Assembly: GCA_963728965.1 (NCBI GenBank)
Contig: CAVSMH010000006.1
Coordinates: 1,674,001 to 1,738,000, forward strand
Source of the DNA: DASQZT01 sp963728965
GTDB lineage: Bacteria > Acidobacteriota > Terriglobia > Bryobacterales > Bryobacteraceae
Length of the DNA stretch: 64,000 bases
Reading direction: 5' to 3'
Of this stretch, positions 44,401 to 51,306 are shown in pieces. The notes beneath the pieces were generated by a model. The model had not been told where the DNA came from and made no database searches. It saw only the letters and a list, made by a program, of their open reading frames with translations. Every line of letters begins with the position of its first letter. The stretch's first letter is position 1. Made by a program: the position numbers and the translations under genes.

Positions 44401-44636
44401 CGCACGTTCACCAGCGGTTCCTGCGCGCAAAACCCGAAGCAGCCGACCGCGGCCAGGTGGGCATCGCTGCCCTGCTGGTTAATGGCTTCGGCGAATGCGT
44501 GGTAAACACCCTCGGCACCGTTTCCCGTGCCGCAGGTGCCCATGCCCACCCCAATGCGCGGACGCGGCGGCAGGAGTTTGGCCATACCCGCTTCGCGTAC
44601 GGCGCTGAACGACGAGATGTCCTGAATGCGAATCAC
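41484..44636 (-). CDS. HoxF (NuoF-like) fused to a GltD-like NADPH oxidoreductase
   Basis: This 1050-residue protein from the GTG at 44636 (GGGAGGA upstream, GTGA overlap with hoxE) has three parts. Residues 1-110: a thioredoxin-like fold with Cys35, Cys66 and Cys70 only. Residues 150-570: NuoF, with the FMN/NADH loop RGRGGAGFLTGLKW (about 198-211), NADEGDPGAYMNR, GAGAFVCGEETAL, SLBB and the [4Fe-4S] motif SCGKCVPC (about 484). Residues 590-1050: GltD-like, with CEDLALSPCENSCPLH and CQHPCDNRC Cys motifs, an FAD site GAGPTGLAAA (about 675) and an NADPH site GGGNAAIDSARTAIRMGAEATVIYRRE split at about 805. The YRRERKDMP motif favours NADPH. The fusion is inferred to add a second pyridine-nucleotide site. 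Confidence 0.9.
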   Translation of the reverse strand: MIRIQDISSFSAVREAGMAKLLPPRPRIGVGMGTCGTGNGAEGVYHAFAEAINQQGSDAHLAAVGCFGFCAQEPLVNVRLPGKPLVILRRVQVRDVRQIVDDLAAGNVTEGLALCKIEEWDHLTAHISYGTGYPGIPSWQDVPFFKPQKKIVLRNCGLISPDDIEEYIAIGGYQALYKVLIDANPELVIEQVKAAKLRGRGGAGFLTGLKWSFLRKAVAERKFVVCNADEGDPGAYMNRNEIESDPHSLLEGLIVGGYVMGATEGIIYVRAEYPLAVHRLTRAIQQARESGLLGDNIMGRGFRFDIQLVEGAGAFVCGEETALVASLEGFAGRPRPRPPFPAEKGLWGMPTNINNVETWYNIAPIVAKGPGWFSETGSAKSAGTKVFSLVGKVTNTGLVEMPLGTPLKTFIYDVGEGGSDGKPVKAIQTGGPSGGCIPQEMFDTPVDYETLVQLGSIMGSGGMVVMDEDNCMVDVARYFIEFTHSESCGKCVPCRVGLDQSLRILNAFTRGTAAESDLDRLDEMGRMIRDTSLCGLGQSAPNPLLTTMRHFRHEFEDHIRAKRCRAGVCEDLALSPCENSCPLHMNIPRFLQLLQENRLEDAFEAVVLDNPLPASTGRVCQHPCDNRCRRRSLDQSVNMREVHRFIADSIYNSDRYEAMTERIAARKLPATDRKVAVVGAGPTGLAAAFYLALLGHEVTVLESNPEPGGMLRYALPEYRLPREVIRKEIDLIRRLGVDIQCGVNVGTDVTLNDLDNQFNAVFLAIGTWKEAWVYLPGTELKGVLPALLFLEAVAKQEPVRLGRKVAIIGGGNAAIDSARTAIRMGAEATVIYRRERKDMPAIREETDAAQAEGAKFVFLATPHRVLGDEEGTVRGIEVVKTRLGEFDASGRRRPVPTQEIRRLECDTVILAVGEAVDLDFVRANGLRIREGGTLEVDRYTLETSRSKFYAGGDVISGASNVSNAMGYGKKAARNIDLRLMGTWRWDRINPQIAYSHVPPEEPTPSRRHTLEEVPAAERVENFEEIMIGLGREEARDEAGRCLRCDIKDHH

Positions 44637-45166
44637 GATTTCCTCCCGTTGAGGTGCTCGATTTCGCGGTGCAGCGTCTGCTCGTTCATGTGCCCGAAGA
44701 TGGCATGGTCCACCTCCACCACCGGCGCCAGCGCGCACTGCCCGAAACAGGCGACCGTGCGCAGCGAGTACTTCCCATCGGCGGTCGTGACGCAGACCTT
44801 ATCGGCGCCATCCTCGCTCTCTTCCGGCAGCCCCAGATCGAGCCGCAAGCGCTGCAACAGGCTCCGCGATCCGCGGGTGTGACACGCCGTACCGCGGCAG
44901 ATGCAGATGCTGTGCTCGCCCTGCGGGTCCAGGTTGAACAGCGCGAAGAAGGTCACCACGCTGTAGATCCGCGCCAGCGGGATGTCGGTCTTCTCGGCGA
45001 CGTACTCGAGAACCTCAGCCGACAGGAATTTCTGTGGATGATGCTCCTGGATGCGTTCCAGGATCCCTAACAGGGCGCCGGGCCGATCGGCGCTTTCGGC
45101 GATAGCGCGATCCGCAAAGGCCTGCTCTTCCACCGGGAGTGCGGAACGGTTCACTGCGGTTGCCAT
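44633..45166 (-). CDS. hoxE: hydrogenase diaphorase subunit HoxE (NuoE-like)
   Basis: This 177-residue protein is NuoE-like: a helical N-terminal bundle and a thioredoxin-fold [2Fe-2S] domain with Cys90-x4-Cys95 and Cys140-x3-Cys144 (CRGTACHTRG and ACFGQCALAP). It is the first gene of the hydrogenase operon and ends in a GTGA overlap with the HoxF fusion. The start ATG has GGAG about 7 bases upstream. It completes the HoxEFUYH set. Confidence 0.94.
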   Translation of the reverse strand: MATAVNRSALPVEEQAFADRAIAESADRPGALLGILERIQEHHPQKFLSAEVLEYVAEKTDIPLARIYSVVTFFALFNLDPQGEHSICICRGTACHTRGSRSLLQRLRLDLGLPEESEDGADKVCVTTADGKYSLRTVACFGQCALAPVVEVDHAIFGHMNEQTLHREIEHLNGRKS

Positions 45167-45202
45167 GGTGTCTCCAAAAGCGGACGAGTTTCAGGAAATT
45201 CA

Positions 45203-45235
45203 GACTCTTTTATCTAAATTGTATCTAAATGAGTC
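45203..45235 (-). promoter_or_regulatory. tandem repeat and inverted repeat upstream of hoxE
   Basis: On the plus strand TATCTAAAT occurs at 45211-45219 and 45222-45230, an 11-bp period, and GACTC (45203-45207) and GAGTC (45231-45235) enclose both. Read on the coding (minus) strand the array contains TACAAT (45223-45218), a possible -10 box, 50-60 bases before the hoxE ATG. No convincing -35 is seen. It is a strong operator candidate for the hydrogenase operon. Confidence 0.45.
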
Positions 45236-45324
45236 GCGCCGGGAAAGTCAAGAGGGGTTGAACCGGGGGAAGCCGAACCTGGACGCGGCGCCGCGGCCGC
45301 AGGCCTGCGCGACCATGCCGGCAC

Positions 45325-45981
45325 CTATTTGCTGCGGTTCGAAGCCGGCAGCAGGCGGTATTCGATCTTGCGCAGCGCGCCGGTGGTGCCGTAGGAAGCG
45401 AAACCGAACGGGGCGGAAAGCTCGGTCTCCCCGAAGCGCAGCCCGACCGAGCGGCCGCCAATATCCACCTGCACGATCGGCTCTTCGTCAATCCAGGCCA
45501 TGATGCGGTCGTCGGTCACCCGCAGGCGCATCGCATACCAGCGGCCTCTTTCGAAGTTGAAGTAGGTACGGGTTTCATTGTCCGACGCGTCCCAGCCGTC
45601 CAGGCTCGACAGTCCGACGATGTCACCCCCCCAGCCGCCGGTGATCCAGGTGCAAAACGAATCCCGCACCGGAAACGTCAGGCTGGCGAAGAAATCGTTT
45701 CCCGCCAGACGCGCGGCTTCGAATCGAACCTCGTAGTTGGAGCGCGGGAAAGCCGTGGTCCGGGTTACCCCCGTCATGGGTTTCCCGGCGGCCAGGATCA
45801 GCGTCTGGTCCTCCACACGCACCTGGCCGTGGCCCGAAAACTGCGTCTCGCGCCAGCCCTGTAGCGACTTGCCGTCGAACAGCGGCTGCCACTCACCGCC
45901 CTTCGGCGGGGCGTCCTGAGCCGCCGAGCCAAGCGCCAGAACCATTCCCGCCACCAGCGGAGTCAACCGGCCGGAAAGCAT
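45325..45981 (-). CDS. DUF1080 (3-keto-disaccharide hydrolase-like) protein
   Basis: This 218-residue protein from the ATG at 45981 has a signal segment (LTPLVAGMVLALGSAAQ) and the DUF1080 concanavalin-like jelly-roll fold (WQPLFDGKSLQGW, the family hallmark, near residue 45). Members act on carbohydrates outside the cytoplasm or bind them. It is divergent from a sigma-factor gene, sharing a 211-bp intergenic region. The C-terminal half has no additional domain. Confidence 0.82.
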   Translation of the reverse strand: MLSGRLTPLVAGMVLALGSAAQDAPPKGGEWQPLFDGKSLQGWRETQFSGHGQVRVEDQTLILAAGKPMTGVTRTTAFPRSNYEVRFEAARLAGNDFFASLTFPVRDSFCTWITGGWGGDIVGLSSLDGWDASDNETRTYFNFERGRWYAMRLRVTDDRIMAWIDEEPIVQVDIGGRSVGLRFGETELSAPFGFASYGTTGALRKIEYRLLPASNRSK

Positions 45982-46192
45982 TTCGCTATGGAATATATCA
46001 CGCGTGCGGCCTCGCACGCCCGATCGGTGCCTTTCTTCACAAACTCCAGGCCTTCCCGAAACGGTGGGGCCGGCCCCGACACTACAATCATGAGGTCACG
46101 ATGCAGACGAAACAGGCGACGCTCCACTCCGTTCCTTTCATCACGCGATTCGAGTTCCACCTCTCGCGGTCGGCCCCTGCATCGGATGTCGG
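45982..46192. promoter_or_regulatory. divergent promoter region between DUF1080 and sigma-factor genes
   Basis: The gap contains a perfect 12-bp palindrome GGGGCCGGCCCC (46066-46077) followed by TACAAT (46083-46088), a possible -10 box for the sigma-factor gene. A matching -35 box is not evident. Confidence 0.3.
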
Positions 46193-46897
46193 ATGAGGAC
46201 TGTCATGTATCAAGCCATGTCTTCCGGAGCCGCTCCCCACGGAGGAGGAGCGGCGCAACCGCGCACCGGTTCCGATGAATTCGCGTTCAGCCGGGGAGGA
46301 CTGAAACGCGACTCCTTCGACCTGGAATATGTGCGCCGCCTCAAGGACGGCGATCCCGAAACCGAGCGTCACTTCGTCGCCTATTTTTGCGAACTGCTGT
46401 TGATCAAGCTGCGATCCCGGTTGCGCGATTCGCAGCTCATCGAAGATCTTCGCCAGGAAACGCTCTTGCGGGTATTGACCGCGCTGAAGGCGAAGAACTG
46501 CCTCCAGTCGCCCGAGAGGCTCGGGTCGTACGTGAACTCGGTCTGCAACAATCTGCTGTTCGAAATGTACCGGCGGAACTCGCGGCAGCAGCCGGTCGAA
46601 ATGGACGACCAGTTCGACGCTCCCGACCATCGGGCGAGCGTCGAAACGGAAATGGTGACGGAAGAGCGGCGGCAGCAGGTTCGCAGGGTATTGGCCGAGT
46701 TGCCCGCCAAAGACCGTCAGGTGCTGCGCATGGTCTTTTACGAAGGCATCGACCGGGATGAAATTTGCCGGTGCCTTCACGTGGAACGCGAATACCTGAG
46801 AGTGCTGGTGCACCGGGCCAAGGCGCGGTTCCGCGAGTGTCTGATGAAACACGGTTCGGGTGGCACACAAGCGAACATGGGGCAGGCACAGGCCTGA
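46193..46897 (+). CDS. sigma-70 family RNA polymerase sigma factor
   Basis: This 234-residue sigma factor has region 2 (LRSRLRDSQLIEDLRQETLLRVLTAL) and region 4 (LAELPAKDRQVLRMVFYEGIDRDEICRCLHVEREYLRVLVHRAKARF), arranged like an ECF-type factor with a long N-terminal extension of about 40 residues. It is followed at 16 bases by a zinc-finger anti-sigma factor gene. It presumably directs transcription of this cassette, including the CHAT gene; autoregulation is typical of such pairs. ATG at 46193 or 46205 is possible. Confidence 0.87.
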   Translation: MRTVMYQAMSSGAAPHGGGAAQPRTGSDEFAFSRGGLKRDSFDLEYVRRLKDGDPETERHFVAYFCELLLIKLRSRLRDSQLIEDLRQETLLRVLTALKAKNCLQSPERLGSYVNSVCNNLLFEMYRRNSRQQPVEMDDQFDAPDHRASVETEMVTEERRQQVRRVLAELPAKDRQVLRMVFYEGIDRDEICRCLHVEREYLRVLVHRAKARFRECLMKHGSGGTQANMGQAQA

Positions 46898-46912
46898 ACG
46901 GGAGTCTCGAAC

Positions 46913-47584
46913 ATGGATCACGAAATGAGTATCAAAACCCAGGCGGCGGAAAGATACCTGTTGGGCGAACTTCCGCCAGGTGAACGGGAGGCCTTCGAAC
47001 AGCACTACTTCGACTGCTCGGAATGTGCCGACCACGTGCGCCTCGCATTTCAGTTGGGCGAGAACGCCAGGGCGGTCTTTGCCGAGGAAGCGCGGCGCCC
47101 CACCCAGGAGAGAGCTTCCGGATTTTCGAACTGGCTCGCATGGTTTCGTCCCGTGTTCCTGGTGCCGGCTACCGCCTGCCTTGTCGCTTTCATGGTGTAC
47201 CAGAACGCTGCCCAGATCCCTGCGCTGCGGGCCCGCGTGACCCTCGTGGAGAAACCGCTGGTGGTTTCCTCGGTGCTGCTCGCTCCCTCGGCCCGCGCTG
47301 CCGTTCCCACGGTCGCCGTTGCCAAACGGGCGCCGTTCTTTCAACTGAGCCTCGCGGTAGGCGCGGTTCGTTCGGCGGACCGCTTCGAGTTTGTCCTGCG
47401 ATCGGATTCGGGCAAAATGCTGTGGACCCTGCCGGTGTCCAGGGTCGAACCCGACTCCAATGTGACCCTGCTGATTCCCACCGCCGGCGTGCCCGACGGT
47501 TACTACGATTCGGTGCTGGTGGCCATCACTGGAAACCATGCCGCCGACCTCGACCACTACCGCTTTGCGGTGCGGCGCCAGTGA
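46913..47584 (+). CDS. zinc-finger (zf-HC2-like) membrane anti-sigma factor
   Basis: This 223-residue protein has the N-terminal zinc-binding anti-sigma domain (RYLLGELPPGEREAFEQHYF, then CSEC with His31 region), one membrane segment (WFRPVFLVPATACLVAFMVY, about 76-95) and an extracytoplasmic C-terminal domain with beta strands (FQLSLAVGAVRSADRFEFVL). It would hold the preceding sigma factor inactive until a periplasmic signal is received. Gap of 15 bases to the sigma gene. Confidence 0.84.
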   Translation: MDHEMSIKTQAAERYLLGELPPGEREAFEQHYFDCSECADHVRLAFQLGENARAVFAEEARRPTQERASGFSNWLAWFRPVFLVPATACLVAFMVYQNAAQIPALRARVTLVEKPLVVSSVLLAPSARAAVPTVAVAKRAPFFQLSLAVGAVRSADRFEFVLRSDSGKMLWTLPVSRVEPDSNVTLLIPTAGVPDGYYDSVLVAITGNHAADLDHYRFAVRRQ

Positions 47585-47600
47585 GCCCGGGAGACAAGGC

Positions 47601-47789
47601 ATGGAACGATTTCTACCACCGCAGATGGCGATTCTGCGGTCCGATTACCGGTTTTGCGAATACCGGCTGCGGCTGCTCGAACGGCACCCCGCCGTGAACC
47701 AGGCCAGCATCGCCGCCATTGTGGCGCGCATGGCGCGCATCGCCGCCGAATGTCCCGACATCCGTACCCATTCGATGGGCGAGCCCTGA
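47601..47789 (+). CDS. hypothetical 62-residue protein
   Basis: Begins with MERFLPPQMAILRSDYRFCEY after GGGAG at 47589-47593 and lies 16 bases after the anti-sigma gene in the same direction. No domain or membrane segment is recognised. The helical, basic composition suits a small DNA-, RNA- or protein-binding protein. It may also be a chance frame. Confidence 0.4.
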   Translation: MERFLPPQMAILRSDYRFCEYRLRLLERHPAVNQASIAAIVARMARIAAECPDIRTHSMGEP

Positions 47790-47844
47790 CGCTCGGAGGA
47801 AACACCCGAGCCCATCGCTCTTGACCCCGGCAGCCGCCCCGTAA

Positions 47845-47888
47845 GAAAATGCAGTCTAGCTGTTTGGGACTCGGAATCATGCATTTTC
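47845..47888 (+). promoter_or_regulatory. 9-bp inverted repeat at the ribosome site of the 295-aa gene
   Basis: GAAAATGCA (47845-47853) and TGCATTTTC (47880-47888) are perfect inverted halves 26 bases apart; a smaller AGTC/GACT stem (47853-47856, 47868-47871) lies inside. GGAGGAGGGGAG follows immediately and then the GTG at 47907, so the structure may control translation or be an operator. A TTGACC (47821-47826) nearby could be a -35 box. Confidence 0.4.
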
Positions 47889-47906
47889 GGAGGAGGGGAG
47901 CCCGGA

Positions 47907-48794
47907 GTGAAGAGTACCATCTCATTGAAGTCCCAGAGGAACACCGAGTTTCTGTACCGTGGGGATGCGCTGGCCGCGGGAGGGTTCCTGACCAGGCTGC
48001 GGGGTGAGCCCGTTGATTTGGACCCCAAGTTTCCCACCACCAACGGCGAGAGCCGGCTGCCGATGATTGGCGGCATTTCGCACGCCGTCGTGGAGGAGCC
48101 CGCTCATCGCTTCCCGGAATTTCTCAACTACGGCCGGTGCGAGACGTTCGTCCAGGGAGCGCCGGCCGGCGCCGATACCGTCACCACCTTGCGCGCCTCC
48201 GTCGATAAGGTGCAACTCACCACGTCGCCTTCGCCGGAGGACGATGTCGCCGGCGTCAGCTCCATCTCGTTTCGCGCCGACCGCCTGGCGATCGAAGTTC
48301 GCTCCACGCACCCGCAGATCGGCCAGGCCCGCTTTGAAATCGTCGGCGCGCCCGAAGCACTGGGCACGTCGTTGACCGTCACTTGTCCGGATGGCACCGC
48401 CACCACCTATCCGATCCGGCTGGTGTTCGACGAACGGCTGCTGGCGCTCACCACATTGCACGATCTCGATACCGAATTCCAGACCAACCGGGAGTTTTTC
48501 GACGAGCACGCCCCGCGCTTTCCGAAGTTGCGCCGGCCCATGTTCGGCAGGAGCCGCATTCCGCGGACGCGCGAGGGATACGTTCTGCATTCCATCGTGA
48601 AACAGATCGCAGTGGGCGACGAAGTAATCCCAGGCAATGTGCTTTCGAAGAAGGGGTTCGGCTCGATCACCTTCGGGCTGCTGCTGACCGATGCTTCGAG
48701 CCGTAGAATCGCCATGGCGCACGCCAGGCTGGGTTCGGATCCCGGTCTCTCGGCCGACTTCTCGTGCGTGTCCACCAACGGCATCTGGAAATGA
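47907..48794 (+). CDS. hypothetical 295-residue protein of the CHAT cassette
   Basis: This protein has no signal peptide, membrane segment or recognised domain. It looks like a mixed alpha/beta soluble protein; SLKSQRNTEFLYRGDALAAGG begins it. It starts at GTG 47907 with GGAGGAGGGGAG just upstream and is followed 9 bases later by the CHAT gene, so they share an mRNA. A natural guess is a substrate, adaptor or regulator of the CHAT protease-like protein; there is no direct evidence. Confidence 0.7.
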   Translation: MKSTISLKSQRNTEFLYRGDALAAGGFLTRLRGEPVDLDPKFPTTNGESRLPMIGGISHAVVEEPAHRFPEFLNYGRCETFVQGAPAGADTVTTLRASVDKVQLTTSPSPEDDVAGVSSISFRADRLAIEVRSTHPQIGQARFEIVGAPEALGTSLTVTCPDGTATTYPIRLVFDERLLALTTLHDLDTEFQTNREFFDEHAPRFPKLRRPMFGRSRIPRTREGYVLHSIVKQIAVGDEVIPGNVLSKKGFGSITFGLLLTDASSRRIAMAHARLGSDPGLSADFSCVSTNGIWK

Positions 48795-48803
48795 GGGACT
48801 TTC

Positions 48804-51251
48804 TTGTGGCGACTGACAGCGGCCCTTGCCGGCGTCCTGCTCTCGGCGGGTTGCCATCGACGGCCGGACGCCGAAGCGTCCCTGCACAACGCGATCCTCG
48901 CGTTCCGTAATGGGAACGCGAAGCAGGCGCTCCAACTGGCGCGCGCGTCGGCTGCCGGCTGCCCTCCCCGCACCACCTGCTTCTGGGCGGCGCGCCTGCT
49001 CGAAGCCGAAGTGCTGGAGAGCGACGGGCAATTGGCGGCCGCCGAATCCGTGATCTTCGCAGCTCTGCCGGGAGGCGCGGAGTTCGCAACCCTCGCCGCC
49101 CGGCGCACCTGGCTGGCAGGCGATCTTCAACTTCTGCATGGGCATCCCGATGCCGCCGAGCCGCTACTCGAGAAGGCGGCCCGCATGGCAACCTCGGCGG
49201 GAGCTTGGGACGTGGTCCTCGAGGCCAACGCCAGTCGCGCCAGGCTGCTCTTCATCTTCCGCAACGACGCCGAAAACGCCGACGCCCTGTTTCACGAGAT
49301 TGCCGGACAGGCGGCGGCGCATCGGGATGCCTACTACCAGGCCGTCGGCCTGAACGGCATCGGCATGATCCGTCTCAAACAGTCGCGCTTCGATGAGGCC
49401 ATTCCCTGGTTCCAGCGGACCATGGATGCCGCCCGGCGCGGCGGCGTCCAGCGGCTGATCGTCGCCGCCGGCCAGAATCTCGCCATCTGCTATTCGCAAC
49501 TCGGCAGCTTCGATGAGGCGCTGACCGCGCGGCAGGCCGCCATCGACCTCCTGGGCGGCACCGGCCTGACCCCCTATCGCATGGATCTGCGCGGCGAGAT
49601 GGGCAGTACCCACCAGCTTCAAGGCGATGCCGCCGGAGCCATTGAATATTACCGCCAGGCCGTGGCCCTGGCACGGACCGAGGCCGGCGCGGCCCGCTGG
49701 TACCTCGCCCTGGCCGAAGCCTACGTGGACGAGCGCGATTGGAAACGGGCGGAACAGAGCAACAACAAAGCCATGACTTACTCCGCCGACGACCAGTCGC
49801 GCGCCTGGGCCGAGAGGAATGCCGCCGCCATTGCCGCCGGAACCGGCAACTTCACCGAAGCCTGCGCCCGCTACGGCAAAGCCATCGCATACGGCGATCC
49901 GGTCGTGCGCTGGGTATCGCACGCCGAACTGGGCGAGCTCTACGCCGGGATGGGGAACTACCGCGAGGCGGACCGTGAGTTCGCCAGGACGGTCGAGATC
50001 ATCGATCGCAACGTGGACCAGGTTTCCGCGCAGGACTACCGCCTCAGCTACTTCGCGCGCCTCATCCATTTCTATCAGAACTACGTCCGTTCCCTGGTGG
50101 CGCGGCACGCCTTCCAGCGAGCGCTCGAAGTGGCCGATTCGAGCCGTGCGCGCATCCTGCTTCAGCGGCTGGCGTTGAAGCAGGCGCCCCACAAGCCCGG
50201 CGCCGACTACCGCACCCTGGCGCGGGCGTTGAATAGCACGCTGCTGTTCTACTGGATCGCTCCCGGCCAGTCGTATCTTTGGGTCGTGACGCCCGAGCGC
50301 ATCTACCCGCCCTTCGAGTTGCCGCCGGCGGACCAGATTCGCGGTTGGGTGGACCGCTATCGCGCCTTTATCGAAACGCAGTTGGGCGATCCCATGAAAA
50401 CACCCAATGACGCCGGCCGCCATCTGTACGACGCGCTGATTGCTCCCGCCGCCCGCCTCATTCCCACCCACGGCCGAGTCATCCTGTTCCCGGACGACGC
50501 GTTGAACTGGCTCAGTTTCGAGACGCTTCCGGTCTATGCTGCGTCGGCCGACCAAAAGCCGCACTATTGGATCGAAGACGTGCGCCCCACCATCGCTCCT
50601 TCGCTCAGCGTGTTGGGTGCTGCCAGCCGCGCCGCGGCGCGCATTCCGGATTCCGTGCTGATTATCGGCGATCCCGTGCCGGCCAGCCCCGAGTTTCCGA
50701 AGCTCACTTTCGCCGCCAACGAAATCGCCGCCATCGAAAGCCGCTTTCCGGCCGCCTCGAAAAAGAAGCTGACCGGCGCCCTCGCTCTTCCAGGGGCCTA
50801 TCGGAGCGCCAATCCGGGCCGCTATTCCCTGCTGCATTTCAGTGCGCACGCCGTCGCCAATCGGGAGAGCCCCCTCGACTCGGCGATCATTCTGTCGCCC
50901 GAAGGCGACCATTTCAAGCTCTACGCCCGGAACATCCTCGACACCCCGCTGCATGCCGACCTGGTGACCATTTCGGCCTGCCGGGGCGCCGGCGCGCGGT
51001 CCTATTCCGGGGAGGGACTGGTCGGCTTCGCCTGGGCTTTCCTGCAAGCGGGAGCGCACAACGTCATCGCCGGGTTGTGGGATGTGACCGACAGTTCCAC
51101 GCCCGTAATCATGGACGAATTGTATTCCCACATCGCCGCCGGTATGAGCCCGGCCGACGCCCTGCGTGAGGCCAAACTGAGCCTGATCCACTCCGATATC
51201 GGCTACCGTCGGCCCTACTACTGGGGCCCGCTCCAAATCTACACGCGTTGA
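48804..51251 (+). CDS. TPR-CHAT caspase-like lipoprotein
   Basis: This 815-residue protein begins with a lipoprotein signal (LLSAGC, Cys17), so it is probably exported and lipid-anchored. Residues about 25-450 are tetratricopeptide-like repeats (AESVI..., EAIPWFQRTM, NYREADREFARTVE). Residues about 500-815 are the CHAT domain with predicted catalytic His682 (HFSAHA) and Cys726 (ISACRGA), both intact, so proteolysis is likely. Start is TTG at 48804 close to the preceding stop. It belongs to the sigma/anti-sigma cassette. CHAT proteins act in stress, defence or cell-death pathways in other bacteria. Confidence 0.88.
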   Translation: MWRLTAALAGVLLSAGCHRRPDAEASLHNAILAFRNGNAKQALQLARASAAGCPPRTTCFWAARLLEAEVLESDGQLAAAESVIFAALPGGAEFATLAARRTWLAGDLQLLHGHPDAAEPLLEKAARMATSAGAWDVVLEANASRARLLFIFRNDAENADALFHEIAGQAAAHRDAYYQAVGLNGIGMIRLKQSRFDEAIPWFQRTMDAARRGGVQRLIVAAGQNLAICYSQLGSFDEALTARQAAIDLLGGTGLTPYRMDLRGEMGSTHQLQGDAAGAIEYYRQAVALARTEAGAARWYLALAEAYVDERDWKRAEQSNNKAMTYSADDQSRAWAERNAAAIAAGTGNFTEACARYGKAIAYGDPVVRWVSHAELGELYAGMGNYREADREFARTVEIIDRNVDQVSAQDYRLSYFARLIHFYQNYVRSLVARHAFQRALEVADSSRARILLQRLALKQAPHKPGADYRTLARALNSTLLFYWIAPGQSYLWVVTPERIYPPFELPPADQIRGWVDRYRAFIETQLGDPMKTPNDAGRHLYDALIAPAARLIPTHGRVILFPDDALNWLSFETLPVYAASADQKPHYWIEDVRPTIAPSLSVLGAASRAAARIPDSVLIIGDPVPASPEFPKLTFAANEIAAIESRFPAASKKKLTGALALPGAYRSANPGRYSLLHFSAHAVANRESPLDSAIILSPEGDHFKLYARNILDTPLHADLVTISACRGAGARSYSGEGLVGFAWAFLQAGAHNVIAGLWDVTDSSTPVIMDELYSHIAAGMSPADALREAKLSLIHSDIGYRRPYYWGPLQIYTR

Positions 51252-51259
51252 TTTCCAGG

Positions 51260-51280
51260 CGCCGGAGTGCACCTCCGGCG
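51260..51280. terminator. bidirectional hairpin between CHAT and DUF4159 genes
   Basis: CGCCGGAG (51260-51267) and CTCCGGCG (51273-51280) form an 8-bp stem with a 5-base loop between convergent genes. There is no T-run. Confidence 0.4.
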
Positions 51281-51306
51281 GCAATGCGGCGCGTTGAGCC
51301 CCGCTC

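Noticed and set aside
44637..44738. A longer start for the HoxF fusion inside hoxE
   Set aside because: The extra 34 codons lie within hoxE in another frame; GTG at 44636 has a ribosome site and a GTGA overlap.
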